Assembly: GCF_030814815.1 (NCBI RefSeq)
Contig: NZ_JAUSVR010000022.1
Location: forward strand, 1 to 53,297
DNA length: 53,297 nucleotides
Origin: Ancylobacter amanitiformis
GTDB taxonomy: Bacteria; Pseudomonadota; Alphaproteobacteria; Rhizobiales; Xanthobacteraceae
Reading direction: 5' to 3'
Shown here: positions 9,899 to 19,612 of the stretch, piece after piece
Position numbering within the stretch: position 1 is the first letter of the stretch
Layout of the letters: each line of letters starts with the position of its first letter
Made by a program: the position numbers and the translations under genes
Notes under the pieces: generated by a model
What the model saw: only the letters and a program-made list of their open reading frames with translations
Database searches by the model: none
What the model was told of the DNA's origin: nothing

Positions 9899-12591
9899 AG
9901 ACGTTGCGCGCCATCTCCTCGCTCGCCGCGATCGGCCTGCTCGCCGCCCTCGCCGGCGCCGCCTCCGCCCAGCAGGGCGGCTCGGCCGGCCAGGGCACCG
10001 GCTTTTCCATGACGCCGCCCCTGCCCGGCTATGGCGGCAAGGCGCCGGCCGCGCCGCCCACCTCGGTGCCGATGACACTGCCGCAGCCCTCCACGGGCGC
10101 TGGCGGGGGCGGCGGCCCTGCCGTGCCCGGTGGCCAGGCGCCGGGATCGGCGGCCGGCCCGGCCTTTCCCCCGCCGGCCTCCGCCCCGCCAGCCTCCGCC
10201 CGCAGCGGCGAGAGCCTGCCCGCCACCGGCCTTGGCGTGCCCGGCGAGGCCGGTGCCCCGGCGCCGAGCGCCGCGCCGTTCCAGATGGTGCCCGGCCAGC
10301 CCGCCCCGCGCGTCGCGCCCACCCCCGCCGCGAGCGCGCCGGCACTGCCGCAGCGGCCCGATCGCTTCATCGTGCCCCAGCCCCGCATGATCTTCGCCGG
10401 CGAAGTCGCCTCGCGCGCCTGGGTCGTCAATGTGACGGAGGAAGAGGCGGCGCGGCAGGTGACGTTCCTGCTGAGCTATCTCAACGCCGTGGTGGTGATG
10501 CCGGAGACCTCGCGCATCCGCGTCGCGCTCAATGGCCAGACCCTCATCGAGACGCCCATCGCCTCCTCGCAGACCCCCGCGCATATCGCCGTGCCGATCC
10601 AGCGTGGCACGCTGCGGGCCGGCGCCAACATGATCCGCATCGACGTGGTGCAGCGCCACCGCACCGACTGCGCCGTGAGCGCCACCTACGAATTGTGGAC
10701 CGAGCTCAACAATGCCGGCACCGGGCTCGCCTTCGCCGGTGGCCGACCGCCCCTCACCGGCGGGCTCGACGATTTGCCGTCGGTCGGCTTCGACGACAAG
10801 GGCGTCACCACGATCCGCGTCCTTACCCCCGGGCCCATCGAGGGCGGCGGCACGGCGCGGGTGCTGCGCGTCGTGCAGGGCCTGTCGGTGCGCGGGCAAT
10901 ATCCCAATCCGGCGGTAGTGGCGGCCGAGGGCGCGCAGGGCCCCACCCCGCCGGGCGCGCTCACGGTCGTCATCGGCACAGCCTCCGAACTGCCCCGCCT
11001 CATGGCAACGGTGCCGCCCGACGCGCGCCAGCGGCCTGTCACCACCTTCCTGGAAGATGACCGCCTGGGTGCCCCGGTGCTGGTCATTTCCGGCCCGACG
11101 CCGGCCGATGTCGACCGGGCGATCGACCGGCTGAACAGCATCAACATTCCCCAGACCGATGCCCTCAGCACCCAGACGCGCTTCGCGCCCAACACGCCGC
11201 TCTTCAACGGCGAGCGCAGCCTGCGCCTCTCCGAGCTGGGCGTCAGCACGCAGGAATTCTCCGGCCGCCGCTTCCGTTCCGAGTTCCAGATCGCGCTGCC
11301 GCCGGACTTCTATGCCGAGGCCTATGGCAATGCCACGCTGTTCCTCGATGCGGCCTTCACCGCCGCGGTGCGGCCCGGCAGCCATGTCGACGTCTATGTG
11401 AACCAGCAGATCGCCTCCACCCTGCCGATCACCACGCGCGGGGGCGGGCTGTTCCAGCACGACCCGATATTCATCCCGCTGCGCAATTTCCGGCCCGGCA
11501 TCAATCGGCTGTGGCTGGAAGTGGTGCTGGACACCGAGGCGGATGCGCGCTGCCTGCCCGGCGCCACGCTGCCGGCCGACAACCGCTTCGTCCTGTTTGA
11601 TTCATCGGAATTCGCCATGGCGAATTTCGCCCGTATCGGACGCATGCCCGACCTCGCCGCTTTCAGCGCCACCGCCTTCCCCTATAATCTCGATGGCAGC
11701 CCGATCGCGGTCGTGCTGGCCCGGCAGGATTCCTCCACCCTGTCGGCGGCCTCGACGCTGATGAGTCGGCTGGCGCTTTCCAATGGCGCGCCGCTGCCGA
11801 TCGACGCTTCCCCGGCCTCGGTCACGCTCGGCGAGCGCAACGCCATCTTCGTGGGCGGCATCGACCACATTGCCGGCAGCGTTCTGGAGCAGGTGGGCAT
11901 TGCCGGCTCCACCCGCGCCAACTGGGTGGTCTCGGCGGGCGATGACGGGCGCCTGTCGGAATCCCCGGCGGGCGAGAATTACGACAACGTGCTGGAGCGC
12001 TTCCGCAACCGGCAGCAGGGCGAGGGATCGCCCATGGCCAGCGAGCAGGCCAATCCGCAGAACACGCCGCAGATCTATGAGCGCTGGCGCGACAGCGTGC
12101 AGGGGCGCGGCGGCATCTACGCGGTGGTCGACAATTTCGAGGCGTGGCTGAAGAGCACCTTCTCCATCAGCTTCGACTCGCTGCGTATCCAGGAAGGCCG
12201 CCGTGCGCTGTATGAGCCGCCGCCGCGCACCTCGCTGGTCATGGCGCAGGGCAACAGCACCAACGGCGCCCAGGCCTGGACCCTGGTGACGGGGCGCACG
12301 CCGGAAACGCTGGCCGCCTCCATGGTCCGCTTCACCGCGGACAGCGCGTGGAACCGCATCGGCGGCCAGGCCGTGGCCTTCCAGAACTCCACCGGCGAGC
12401 TTGAGCGCCACGATGTCGGCGGCTTCCGCTTCATCGTGACGGAACCGCTCTCCTTCGCCAATTTCCGCATGATCGCCGCGAACTGGCTCTCGACCAACAT
12501 CGTGCCCTATGCGCTGATGCTGCTGGTTGCCGGGACCGTGCTCGGCATCGCCACCGCCTTCCTGCTGCGACGACTTGGGCGCCCCACATGA
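9895..12591 (+). CDS. bcsB: Cellulose synthase periplasmic subunit BcsB
   Basis: Periplasmic partner of BcsA, anchored by a C-terminal helix, that guides the glucan across the periplasm. The 898 residues start MKTLRAISSLAAIGLLAALAGAASAQQ, a clear signal peptide. Residues about 30-150 are an unusually long Pro/Ala/Gly-rich linker. The BcsB core begins near PQPRMIFAGEVASRAW and includes FLLSYLNAVVVMPETSRIRVALNG and VDVYVNQQIASTLPI. The protein ends in a transmembrane helix (PYALMLLVAGTVLGIATAFLL). It overlaps bcsA upstream and bcsZ downstream by 4 bases each (ATGA), implying translational coupling. Confidence 0.95.
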   Translation: MKTLRAISSLAAIGLLAALAGAASAQQGGSAGQGTGFSMTPPLPGYGGKAPAAPPTSVPMTLPQPSTGAGGGGGPAVPGGQAPGSAAGPAFPPPASAPPASARSGESLPATGLGVPGEAGAPAPSAAPFQMVPGQPAPRVAPTPAASAPALPQRPDRFIVPQPRMIFAGEVASRAWVVNVTEEEAARQVTFLLSYLNAVVVMPETSRIRVALNGQTLIETPIASSQTPAHIAVPIQRGTLRAGANMIRIDVVQRHRTDCAVSATYELWTELNNAGTGLAFAGGRPPLTGGLDDLPSVGFDDKGVTTIRVLTPGPIEGGGTARVLRVVQGLSVRGQYPNPAVVAAEGAQGPTPPGALTVVIGTASELPRLMATVPPDARQRPVTTFLEDDRLGAPVLVISGPTPADVDRAIDRLNSINIPQTDALSTQTRFAPNTPLFNGERSLRLSELGVSTQEFSGRRFRSEFQIALPPDFYAEAYGNATLFLDAAFTAAVRPGSHVDVYVNQQIASTLPITTRGGGLFQHDPIFIPLRNFRPGINRLWLEVVLDTEADARCLPGATLPADNRFVLFDSSEFAMANFARIGRMPDLAAFSATAFPYNLDGSPIAVVLARQDSSTLSAASTLMSRLALSNGAPLPIDASPASVTLGERNAIFVGGIDHIAGSVLEQVGIAGSTRANWVVSAGDDGRLSESPAGENYDNVLERFRNRQQGEGSPMASEQANPQNTPQIYERWRDSVQGRGGIYAVVDNFEAWLKSTFSISFDSLRIQEGRRALYEPPPRTSLVMAQGNSTNGAQAWTLVTGRTPETLAASMVRFTADSAWNRIGGQAVAFQNSTGELERHDVGGFRFIVTEPLSFANFRMIAANWLSTNIVPYALMLLVAGTVLGIATAFLLRRLGRPT

Positions 12592-13640
12592 TCAAGCTCC
12601 TCGTAGCCGGCATCGTTGTGCTCGCATGCGGGGTGCTTCCATTGAGAGCGCAGACAGCCACCACGCTGCCCGCCGAGGCATGGCGCGCCTATATGGCGCA
12701 TTTCATCGACGACAACGGACGCGTCGTCGACACGGCCAATGGCGGGATCAGCCATAGCGAGGGGCAAGGTTACGGCATGCTTCTGGCCTATTTGGCTGGT
12801 GACAGAAGCAATTTTGAACGCATATGGAGCTTCACGCGGACGGAGTTGCTGATTCGCGACGATGGACTTGCTGCATGGCGCTGGGACCCGAACTCGAAAC
12901 CCCACGTCACCGATATAAATGCGGCGAGCGACGGCGATCTGCTCATCGCCTATTCACTGGCGAGGGCAGGAAGATCATGGGGCATTGCCAGCTATGTGGA
13001 CAGCGCGCAGAAGATCGCGCGGGCCATCGGAGCCAAGCTGGTGCTGCGCAGCGGCGACCGGTTGCTCCTGCTGCCCGGCGCTTCGGGCTTCAGCGCGGCG
13101 GACCGGCCGGACGGCCCGATCCTGAACCTGTCCTACTGGATCTTCGAGACCTTTCCGGTCATGAAGCAGCTGGCGCCGGAGAGCGACTGGGACGGCGTCG
13201 CGAAGACGGGGCTGGAATTGCTCCGCATCGCGCAGCTGGGCCCGGCGCGGCTGCCGCCGGACTGGATCGCCGCGCCCAGCAAGGGGCCGGTGACGGTGGC
13301 GGACGGGTTCCCCCCGGTCTTCGGTTACAATTCATTAAGGATATCGCTTTACCTGTTACGGGCCGGTATCGCCGACGCGGAACTGCAGGATTCGTTCCGG
13401 CAAAGCTGGCTGGTCGAGAATGGGGGGGCGCCATCCGTCGTCGAGATCGCCACGGGACGCGTGCTGACGCGGCTGACGGAGCCCGGCTACCGGATGCTCG
13501 GCGCCGTGCTGGCCTGTGCTCTCGACGCGACACGCATTCCTGACGATCTGCGTCGGTTCGAGCCCACGCTCTACTACCCCTCGACGTTGTACTTGCTGGC
13601 TTGGGCTTTGGTCGCGGAGCGATATCCGAGATGTCTTTGA
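12588..13640 (+). CDS. bcsZ: Endo-1,4-beta-glucanase, GH8 (BcsZ)
   Basis: Secreted glycoside hydrolase family 8 cellulase that trims nascent cellulose and is needed for proper export in related systems. The 350 residues have a signal peptide (LLVAGIVVLACGVLPLRAQ). The proton-donor Glu is in ISHSEGQGYGM (Glu58), and NAASDGDLLIAYSLARAG is the conserved acidic segment. NLSYWIFETFPVM and PPVFGYNSLRISLYLLRAG follow. Length is normal. The middle of the gene uses codons rare in its neighbours (TTA, AGG and ATA around 13323-13365) and looks less GC-rich, unlike bcsB. It overlaps both neighbours. Confidence 0.94.
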   Translation: MIKLLVAGIVVLACGVLPLRAQTATTLPAEAWRAYMAHFIDDNGRVVDTANGGISHSEGQGYGMLLAYLAGDRSNFERIWSFTRTELLIRDDGLAAWRWDPNSKPHVTDINAASDGDLLIAYSLARAGRSWGIASYVDSAQKIARAIGAKLVLRSGDRLLLLPGASGFSAADRPDGPILNLSYWIFETFPVMKQLAPESDWDGVAKTGLELLRIAQLGPARLPPDWIAAPSKGPVTVADGFPPVFGYNSLRISLYLLRAGIADAELQDSFRQSWLVENGGAPSVVEIATGRVLTRLTEPGYRMLGAVLACALDATRIPDDLRRFEPTLYYPSTLYLLAWALVAERYPRCL

Positions 13641-15928
13641 AGAGAGCCGCCCTGCTGATCGTGCTGGGGGGCGCCGTCCTCCCCGCCATCGCGCAGCAGG
13701 TCGAGCTCCCGGGCGGCTCCGGCAGCCGCAGCGCCTCGGACAATGGCGGCTCGCGCCAGAAGGTCGACGAGACGGCGCTGCGCTATTTCGCCTCGCAGGG
13801 CGACACGCGCCGCCTGGATGCGGAAATCGCCCGCCTGCGCGCCCTCTATCCCGAATGGTCGCCGCCCGCCGACCTGTTCGGCCCGCAGACCGACATCGAG
13901 CTGGAACGGCTGTGGAAGCTCTATGCCGAGGGCAAGTATAGCGACGTGCGCGGCGCCATCGCCACGCGGCAGGCGGCGGATTCGTCGTGGGACCCGCCGG
14001 CCGACCTGATCGCCCGGCTGAACGAGGCGGAAACTCGCCAGCGGCTCGTCAACGCCTCCGACGCCCAGCAATGGTCCACCGTGCTGCGCCTCGCCACCGA
14101 GACGCCGGGCGTGCTGACCTGCACCAATGTCGACATCCTGTGGCGCGTCGCCGAGGCGTTCGCCAAGACCAACCAGATCCCGCGCGCGCTCGACGCCTAT
14201 ACCTATGTGCTGACCAACTGCAATGACGCGGGCGAGCGCCTTGCCACCATGCAGAAGGCGATCCCGCTGCTGAGCGACGACCAGATCGCCAATCTGATGA
14301 AGTTCGAGCGCAAGGACGCCGAGGGCAAGCCGGAATTCGCCCTGTTGCGCGACGACCTCATCCGCCGCCGCATGGGCCGCGCCGCCGAGAACCCGGAATA
14401 TTCCGTTCCCGACGCCGACATCAAGCGGATGGAGGAGCTGGCGCGGCAGGGCAGCAGCGCGGGCGACCCGCTCCTGCTCGGCTGGTACCTGTTCCGCCAC
14501 GACGACGCCCGGCGCGCGCTCGAATGGTTCAAGCTCGCGCTCGACCGCAAGGGCGGCTCGAAGGCGGCGGAAGGCTATGTTCTGGCGCTCAACGCGCTCG
14601 GGCGCGCGCTGGAAGCGGAGCCGATCGCCTATGAATGGCGCGACTCGGCACCCGAGAACAACAAGGCCTATCTCGACGTCGTCATCAGCCTGCTCACCGC
14701 CGATCCCGCGCCGGTGCTCGACGCGCTGGTGCTGACGCGGTTCAGCCCGGTCGTGATCCGCGACAAATACGTTCCCGGCGCGCAGGCGCTCGGCTGGTAT
14801 GCCTACAATACCGGGCAGATCGTCACCGCCCAGTCGTGGTTCGAGACCGCGCTGAACTGGGATCCCAATGACGAGCCCTCGGCCTATGGCCTGTCCCTCG
14901 CCTATTGGCGCCTCGGCGACCGGGCCCGCCTCGCCGCCATGGTGCAGAGCTGGGGCTCGCGCTCCGAGCGCATTCTGGCGCTGGTCGACCCCAATGTGCG
15001 GGCGCGGCTGGAGGCGCGCAACGGACAGGCGCCGGTGCGCACCACCAATCCGCTGATCGCCGCCGCCGCCCGGCTGACGCCGACCCCGACGCTGCAGCCC
15101 CCGCCCTTGGGCGTGCCCACCACCAGCGCCGTCCGCGGCGTCGGCGGGGCGGGCGCCGGGTTCCAGCCCATCCCCACGGCGGGCGCGCTGGCCTATACGC
15201 CGGCATCCGCCCCGGCGACCGGCTTCGCCCCGATCCCGACGGCGGCGATGCAAGCGACGCCTCAGTCCGTCAGCCCGCAGGCAGCGATGCCGCAGGCGGT
15301 CACGCCGCAGGTCGCGGCCGACCGCGCCTATGCCGCCGCGCCGGCGGCGCGCTATGAGGCCGCGCCCGCGCCGCGGCGCAGCGCCGCCCGCTCGACGCCC
15401 CGCGCCGCCGGTGCGGTGGCGGAATCGCCGCGCGGCGGCAGCGCCGCGGCGGCGCTGGCGCGCGGCTGGAAGCTGATGGATCTGAACCGGCCGATCGAGG
15501 CAGTGACGGCTTTCGACTATGCCATCCAGTACGGCACGGGGCGCACCGCCGAGGACGCCGCCTATGGCAAGTCGCTCGCCTATATGCGCAAGGGCATGAC
15601 CAATGCCGCCAGCGTGGCCGCCCTTGAAGCGCCGCAGAGCCCGCGCCGGGCGCTCCAGCTCAATGCCGACCTGCTGACCCAGCGGGCCTTCGAATTCTAC
15701 AAGGACGGGCGCTATGTCGAGGCGCTGGTCGCGCTGGACGAGCGCGCCCGCCTCGGTCCCGAGCAGCAGGACCTGATGCTGATGCGCGCGTGGTGCTACT
15801 ACCACATCCGCGACTTCCAGTCGGCGAACCGCATCTTCAAGGCGCTCGCCGCGCAGGGCAACAAGGAAGCGACCAACGGCGTGATGACCATTCTGGGGGC
15901 CACCCGCCAGATGCGCGACAATTACTGA
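13631..15928 (+). CDS. TPR-repeat protein of the cellulose operon
   Basis: Exported protein of about 765 residues built of tetratricopeptide-like repeats, last gene of the bcs operon. It starts MSLKRAALLIVLGGAVLPAIAQQ, a signal peptide. Helical repeats run to about residue 455 (for example AYTYVLTNCNDAGERLATMQKA and GWYLFRHDDARRALEWFKLAL). A Pro/Ala-rich low-complexity stretch spans about 465-605, and a second TPR block ends the protein (ALVALDERARLGPEQQDL). It has no beta-barrel, so it is not a full BcsC, though it may play the periplasmic TPR part of that role. It may be what has been called BcsK in alphaproteobacterial loci; I am not sure of the name. ATG 13631 overlaps bcsZ by 10 bases. 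Confidence 0.8.
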   Translation: MSLKRAALLIVLGGAVLPAIAQQVELPGGSGSRSASDNGGSRQKVDETALRYFASQGDTRRLDAEIARLRALYPEWSPPADLFGPQTDIELERLWKLYAEGKYSDVRGAIATRQAADSSWDPPADLIARLNEAETRQRLVNASDAQQWSTVLRLATETPGVLTCTNVDILWRVAEAFAKTNQIPRALDAYTYVLTNCNDAGERLATMQKAIPLLSDDQIANLMKFERKDAEGKPEFALLRDDLIRRRMGRAAENPEYSVPDADIKRMEELARQGSSAGDPLLLGWYLFRHDDARRALEWFKLALDRKGGSKAAEGYVLALNALGRALEAEPIAYEWRDSAPENNKAYLDVVISLLTADPAPVLDALVLTRFSPVVIRDKYVPGAQALGWYAYNTGQIVTAQSWFETALNWDPNDEPSAYGLSLAYWRLGDRARLAAMVQSWGSRSERILALVDPNVRARLEARNGQAPVRTTNPLIAAAARLTPTPTLQPPPLGVPTTSAVRGVGGAGAGFQPIPTAGALAYTPASAPATGFAPIPTAAMQATPQSVSPQAAMPQAVTPQVAADRAYAAAPAARYEAAPAPRRSAARSTPRAAGAVAESPRGGSAAAALARGWKLMDLNRPIEAVTAFDYAIQYGTGRTAEDAAYGKSLAYMRKGMTNAASVAALEAPQSPRRALQLNADLLTQRAFEFYKDGRYVEALVALDERARLGPEQQDLMLMRAWCYYHIRDFQSANRIFKALAAQGNKEATNGVMTILGATRQMRDNY

Positions 15929-15940
15929 GCGCCGCCGCCA

Positions 15941-15991
15941 CCCCGCATGAAAAAGGCCGGCTCCCGTGGGGCCGGCCTTTTTCATGCGGGG
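15941..15991. terminator. Perfect 21-bp bidirectional terminator between bcs operon and selC
   Basis: Two perfectly complementary 21-base arms (15941-15961 and 15971-15991) flank a 9-base loop. The inner GC stem is GGCCGGC / GCCGGCC, bounded by AAAAA and TTTTT, so it can end transcripts from both sides: the bcs operon on the plus strand and selC on the minus strand. It directly abuts the CCA end of the selC gene. Confidence 0.92.
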
Positions 15992-16087
15992 TGGCGGAAG
16001 AGAGTGGGAGTCGAACCCACCAGAGACCGTCTCGCGGCCCCTCCCGGGTTTGAAGCCCGGACATCACACCAGTGATGTTTCCCTTCC
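15992..16087 (-). tRNA. selC: tRNA-Sec (anticodon UCA)
   Basis: A 96-base selenocysteine tRNA with encoded CCA. Read on the minus strand: 8-bp acceptor GGAAGGGA / TCTCTTCC (one G-U pair), 6-bp D stem CATCAC-TGGT-GTGATG, anticodon arm CCGGG-CTTCAAA-CCCGG with TCA at 16053-16051, a long variable arm of about 7 bp (GGGGCCG / CGGTCTC), T arm GTGGG-TTCGACT-CCCAC, discriminator G and CCA. The 8+5 acceptor/T geometry, long variable arm and UCA anticodon are diagnostic. It starts 4 bases after the selB stop and probably shares its transcript. Confidence 0.97.
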
Positions 16088-16091
16088 AGAA

Positions 16092-18116
16092 CTAGAGCAC
16101 CTGTCGCGACGCGCCCTCATCCGGCGAACCGGTTTCCGCCTGGCTCGAACGCGCGCCAGAATTGACTTCATCTTCTCCGATCGCGCCGAACAGGTCCAGC
16201 CGATGCGGGTTGATGCGCCGGAGATCTCCACGGCGCAGTGTCACGCCGTGGCGGTCGAAGAATTCGAGGATCTGGATCGCCACCTTGCGGCCGACCGCGT
16301 GGTCGTCCTGCTCGATGCGGTCGCGGAAGCGGGCGGCGGCGAATTGCCGGTCCGGCGCGGCCTGAGCCAGTTGCCGCACCATGGCGACCATCTGCGCCAC
16401 CGTGGCGCGCAGGAAGAAATGATCCTGCGCCACCTCGTCGACCCGCCCCATGCGGCCGAGCAGCTTCATCAGCCGGCGGATTTCCGGCTCGGCCACGCCG
16501 GTGAGGCCCGCGAGGTCGCGCACGCGCGGTGGACGGAAGCGCTCCACGGCGGCAAGCCGCGGCTCGAACATCTCCCACAACAGCTCGTCCTGCCGCGTCA
16601 GCCGCACTTCGTGCCCGGCCAGCCGCACCCAGGCGCCTTCCAGCGCCAGCCGGCCCTCGCCCGCCAGCCGCTTCACCGCCTCCGTGAAGACCGGCCGGGC
16701 GAGACGCGGCGCGAGCGCGAGGCGCAGCCGCTCCGCGCCCATGCCGGGCAGGTCGGGATTGGCATCGTGAAAGCGCGTCAGCTCGGCGAGGATCGCGGCG
16801 CGGATCATTTCCCAGCGCGCGGGCGACAGGCCGATCCGCGCGCCGGGGGTGGAAAAGGTGACGAGGCCGAGTTCCGCCGCCAGCCGCCCGGCCGCCCCCT
16901 CGCCCAGCGCATGGTCGCGCGCGAAGGCGGCGAGGTCGACATGCCAGGGATCGATGGCGAGCAGCCGCGCCAGCGACCTGGCCGGATCAGCGTCCATCAG
17001 CGCATCCAGCTGGGCGAGGCGCTCGGGCGTGCGGCGCTTGCGGGCCGGCGCGCGCAGGTCGAGAAACCGGCCGCCGCCCACCGTGCGCTGGGAAGACGTA
17101 TCGCGGATCACATAGCGATCGCCGCTCGCGGCCGCGATCGGGCGCTCCAGCACCAGTTGCACCGGCCCCTCGCTGCCGGGCGCCACGCCATCCCCCGCGA
17201 GCGGCACGAGTCGGGCGCCCACCTCGACCGAGGCGTGGTGCAGCCGCACCGGAAACCAGGCACCGAGCGGCTTCGGCTCGCCCGGCAGCACGCGCAGGCT
17301 GGCATCGATGCGCTCGCTCGGCGCGTGGAGGGCGGGATCGAGCACCATGTCGCCGCGCGTGATCGCGTCATGCGTCACGCCCTCGCCGGCGAGGTTCAGG
17401 GCGCAGCGGTCGCCTGCCCGGGCCTCCTCCGCCTTGCGGTTCTGCGCATGGATGGAGCGCACGCGCGCCGACAGGCCGGAGGGGCTGACCTTGAGCGTGT
17501 CGCCCACCCGCACCCGCCCGGAGAGCACGGTTCCCGTCACCACCGTGCCGGCGCCGGACAGGGTGAAGCTGCGATCGACGGCGAGACGAAAGCCACCCTC
17601 GCTCGCCCGGACCGAGAAGCCCTGCGCGGCCGTAACGAGCCGGCTCCGCAGATCCTCGATTCCCTCCCCGCTCACCACCGAGACGGGAACAACCGCCGCC
17701 CCCTGCAGCGCGGTGCCGGCCAGCAGCGCCTCGATCTGCCCCTCCACCTCGGCGCGCCGGCCTTCATCGGCAAGGTCCGCCTTGGTCAGCGCGACGAGGC
17801 CGTGCCGGATACCCAGCAGATCCAGCAGCGCGAGATGCTCACGGGTCTGCGGCATCACCCCGTCATCCGCGGCGACAACCAGCAGCGCCAAATCGATGCC
17901 GCTGGCTCCCGCCAGCATGGTGTGAACGAGGCGCTCGTGCCCCGGCACGTCGATGAAGCCGAGCGTGCCGGCCGGCGTGGGCAGATAGGCGAAGCCGAGG
18001 TCGATGGTGATGCCGCGCGCCTTCTCCTCCTTCAGCCGGTCGGTATCGACACCGGTAAGCGCGCCGACCAGCGCGGTCTTGCCGTGGTCGATATGACCCG
18101 CCGTGCCAATGATCAT
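16092..18116 (-). CDS. selB: Selenocysteine-specific elongation factor SelB
   Basis: GTPase that brings Sec-tRNA(Sec) to the ribosome at UGA codons followed by a SECIS hairpin. The 674 residues start [20 protein letters not shown] (G1), then [18 protein letters not shown] (G3) and TKAD (G4). EF-Tu-like domains II and III follow, then the winged-helix array that binds SECIS RNA ([20 protein letters not shown] near the end). The start overlaps the selA stop (ATGA). After the last winged-helix motif there is an extra tail of about 25 residues encoded by repeat-like DNA ending in GCTCTAG, which supplies the TAG stop. Confidence 0.95.
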   Translation of the reverse strand: MIIGTAGHIDHGKTALVGALTGVDTDRLKEEKARGITIDLGFAYLPTPAGTLGFIDVPGHERLVHTMLAGASGIDLALLVVAADDGVMPQTREHLALLDLLGIRHGLVALTKADLADEGRRAEVEGQIEALLAGTALQGAAVVPVSVVSGEGIEDLRSRLVTAAQGFSVRASEGGFRLAVDRSFTLSGAGTVVTGTVLSGRVRVGDTLKVSPSGLSARVRSIHAQNRKAEEARAGDRCALNLAGEGVTHDAITRGDMVLDPALHAPSERIDASLRVLPGEPKPLGAWFPVRLHHASVEVGARLVPLAGDGVAPGSEGPVQLVLERPIAAASGDRYVIRDTSSQRTVGGGRFLDLRAPARKRRTPERLAQLDALMDADPARSLARLLAIDPWHVDLAAFARDHALGEGAAGRLAAELGLVTFSTPGARIGLSPARWEMIRAAILAELTRFHDANPDLPGMGAERLRLALAPRLARPVFTEAVKRLAGEGRLALEGAWVRLAGHEVRLTRQDELLWEMFEPRLAAVERFRPPRVRDLAGLTGVAEPEIRRLMKLLGRMGRVDEVAQDHFFLRATVAQMVAMVRQLAQAAPDRQFAAARFRDRIEQDDHAVGRKVAIQILEFFDRHGVTLRRGDLRRINPHRLDLFGAIGEDEVNSGARSSQAETGSPDEGASRQVL

Positions 18117-19600
18117 GCCGGCAGGACCAGCTGCGACAGGCTGTCGAGGAAGCCGGCCTCATCCTCCAGGCAGCGCAGGTCGAGCAGCAGCGCGCCCTCC
18201 GTGATGCGGCCGATCACCGGCACCGGAATGTCGCGCAGCGACGCCGCCAGCGCGTTCAGGAGGCCGCCGGAGGCCGCCCCGGCCGGGCGAATGGCCAGGC
18301 CGGCGCTGGGCAGCGTTTCCAGCGGCAGCGCGCCGGAGCCGATCTGGCTGGCGCACAGGGCGACGTCCACGGTGAAATCCTCGCCCAGAATCTCGGCCAC
18401 CGGGCCCGCCAGTTCCGCGGCGCGCGATGCGATCGCCTCCCGCCCACGGGCCAGCAGCCGCAACGTCGGCAGCCGCGCGGCCAGCCGTTCCGGGTCGCGA
18501 TAAAGCCTGAGCGTCGCCTCCAGCGCGGCGAGGCGCACCTTGTCGACGCGGAGCGCCCGCTTCATCGGGTTGCGGTTGATCGCCTCGATGAGGTCGGCGC
18601 GACCGACGATGAAGCCGGTCTGCGGCCCGCCCAAGAGCTTGTCGCCGGAGAAGGTGACAATGTCCGCCCCCTCCGCCACCGCCTCGCGCACGGTCGGCTC
18701 ATGCGCCAGGCCGAGGCGGGCGAGGTCGTAGAGCGTGCCCGAGCCGAGATCGTTGACCAGCGGCACGCCGCGCGCATGGGCAATCTCGGCAAGCTCGGCC
18801 GCCCGTACCTCGCGGGTAAAGCCCTCGATCCGATAGTTCGACGTGTGCACCTTGAGCACCAGCCCGGTCGCCTCGGTGAGCGCGCCGGCATAATCCTTCG
18901 GATGGGTGCGGTTGGTGGTGCCCACCTCGACGAGCCGCGCCCCCGCCCGCGCCATGATGTCCGGCATGCGGAAGGCGCCGCCGATCTCGATCAGTTCGCC
19001 GCGCGAGACGACGGCCTCCCGTCCAGCCCCCAGCGTGTTGAGCACCAGCAGCACGGCGGCGGCGTTGTTGTTGACGACGGTGGCGTCCTGCGCACCGGTG
19101 AGGTCGATCAGCAATTCGCGCACATGGTCGTCGCGCTCGCCGCGCCGGCCGGTCGCGAGGTCGTATTCCAGCGCCACGGCCGAGCGCATCGCCGCGACCG
19201 CCGCCTCCACCGCCTCTTCCGCCAGCAGGGCGCGACCCAGATTGGTGTGCAGCACCGTGCCGGTGAGGTTGAAGACCGGGCGCAGGCTGGCGCGCGCGCC
19301 ATGCTCCAGCGCGTCGGCCGCCGCCAGCGCCACATGGTCGGGGGTCGGCAGGCTGGCGAGATGGCCGGCGAGCACGCAGGCGCGCACCTCGTCCAGCGCG
19401 ACGCGGATGGCGAGCGTCGCCGGCAGCCGGCCGAACCGGTCCACCGCAAGCTGCCCGCCCGGCGTCCGCAGCACCAGATCGACCGAGGGCAGGTCGCGCA
19501 GCGAGGGCCGCAGCTCGGGCGCGATCGGCTCGAAGGCCGGCGCTTCCGGCGCCAGCCTTTCCGGCAGGGCGATATCGGAGGGGGGAGTATCAGCGTCCAT
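18113..19600 (-). CDS. selA: L-seryl-tRNA(Sec) selenium transferase
   Basis: PLP enzyme that converts Ser-tRNA(Sec) to Sec-tRNA(Sec) with selenophosphate from SelD. The 495 residues are slightly longer than E. coli SelA because of an N-terminal extension. Key segments are LRDLPSVDLVLRTPGG, NLTGTVLHTNLGRALLAEEA, NNNAAAVLLVLNTLGAGREAVVSRGELIEIGGAFR, and the PLP-lysine loop TFSGDKLLGGPQTGFIVG. It lies 12 bases after fdhE and overlaps selB, within the formate dehydrogenase operon, which ties Sec synthesis to its likely main client. Confidence 0.96.
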   Translation of the reverse strand: MDADTPPSDIALPERLAPEAPAFEPIAPELRPSLRDLPSVDLVLRTPGGQLAVDRFGRLPATLAIRVALDEVRACVLAGHLASLPTPDHVALAAADALEHGARASLRPVFNLTGTVLHTNLGRALLAEEAVEAAVAAMRSAVALEYDLATGRRGERDDHVRELLIDLTGAQDATVVNNNAAAVLLVLNTLGAGREAVVSRGELIEIGGAFRMPDIMARAGARLVEVGTTNRTHPKDYAGALTEATGLVLKVHTSNYRIEGFTREVRAAELAEIAHARGVPLVNDLGSGTLYDLARLGLAHEPTVREAVAEGADIVTFSGDKLLGGPQTGFIVGRADLIEAINRNPMKRALRVDKVRLAALEATLRLYRDPERLAARLPTLRLLARGREAIASRAAELAGPVAEILGEDFTVDVALCASQIGSGALPLETLPSAGLAIRPAGAASGGLLNALAASLRDIPVPVIGRITEGALLLDLRCLEDEAGFLDSLSQLVLPA

Positions 19601-19612
19601 CGCCGTGCCGCC

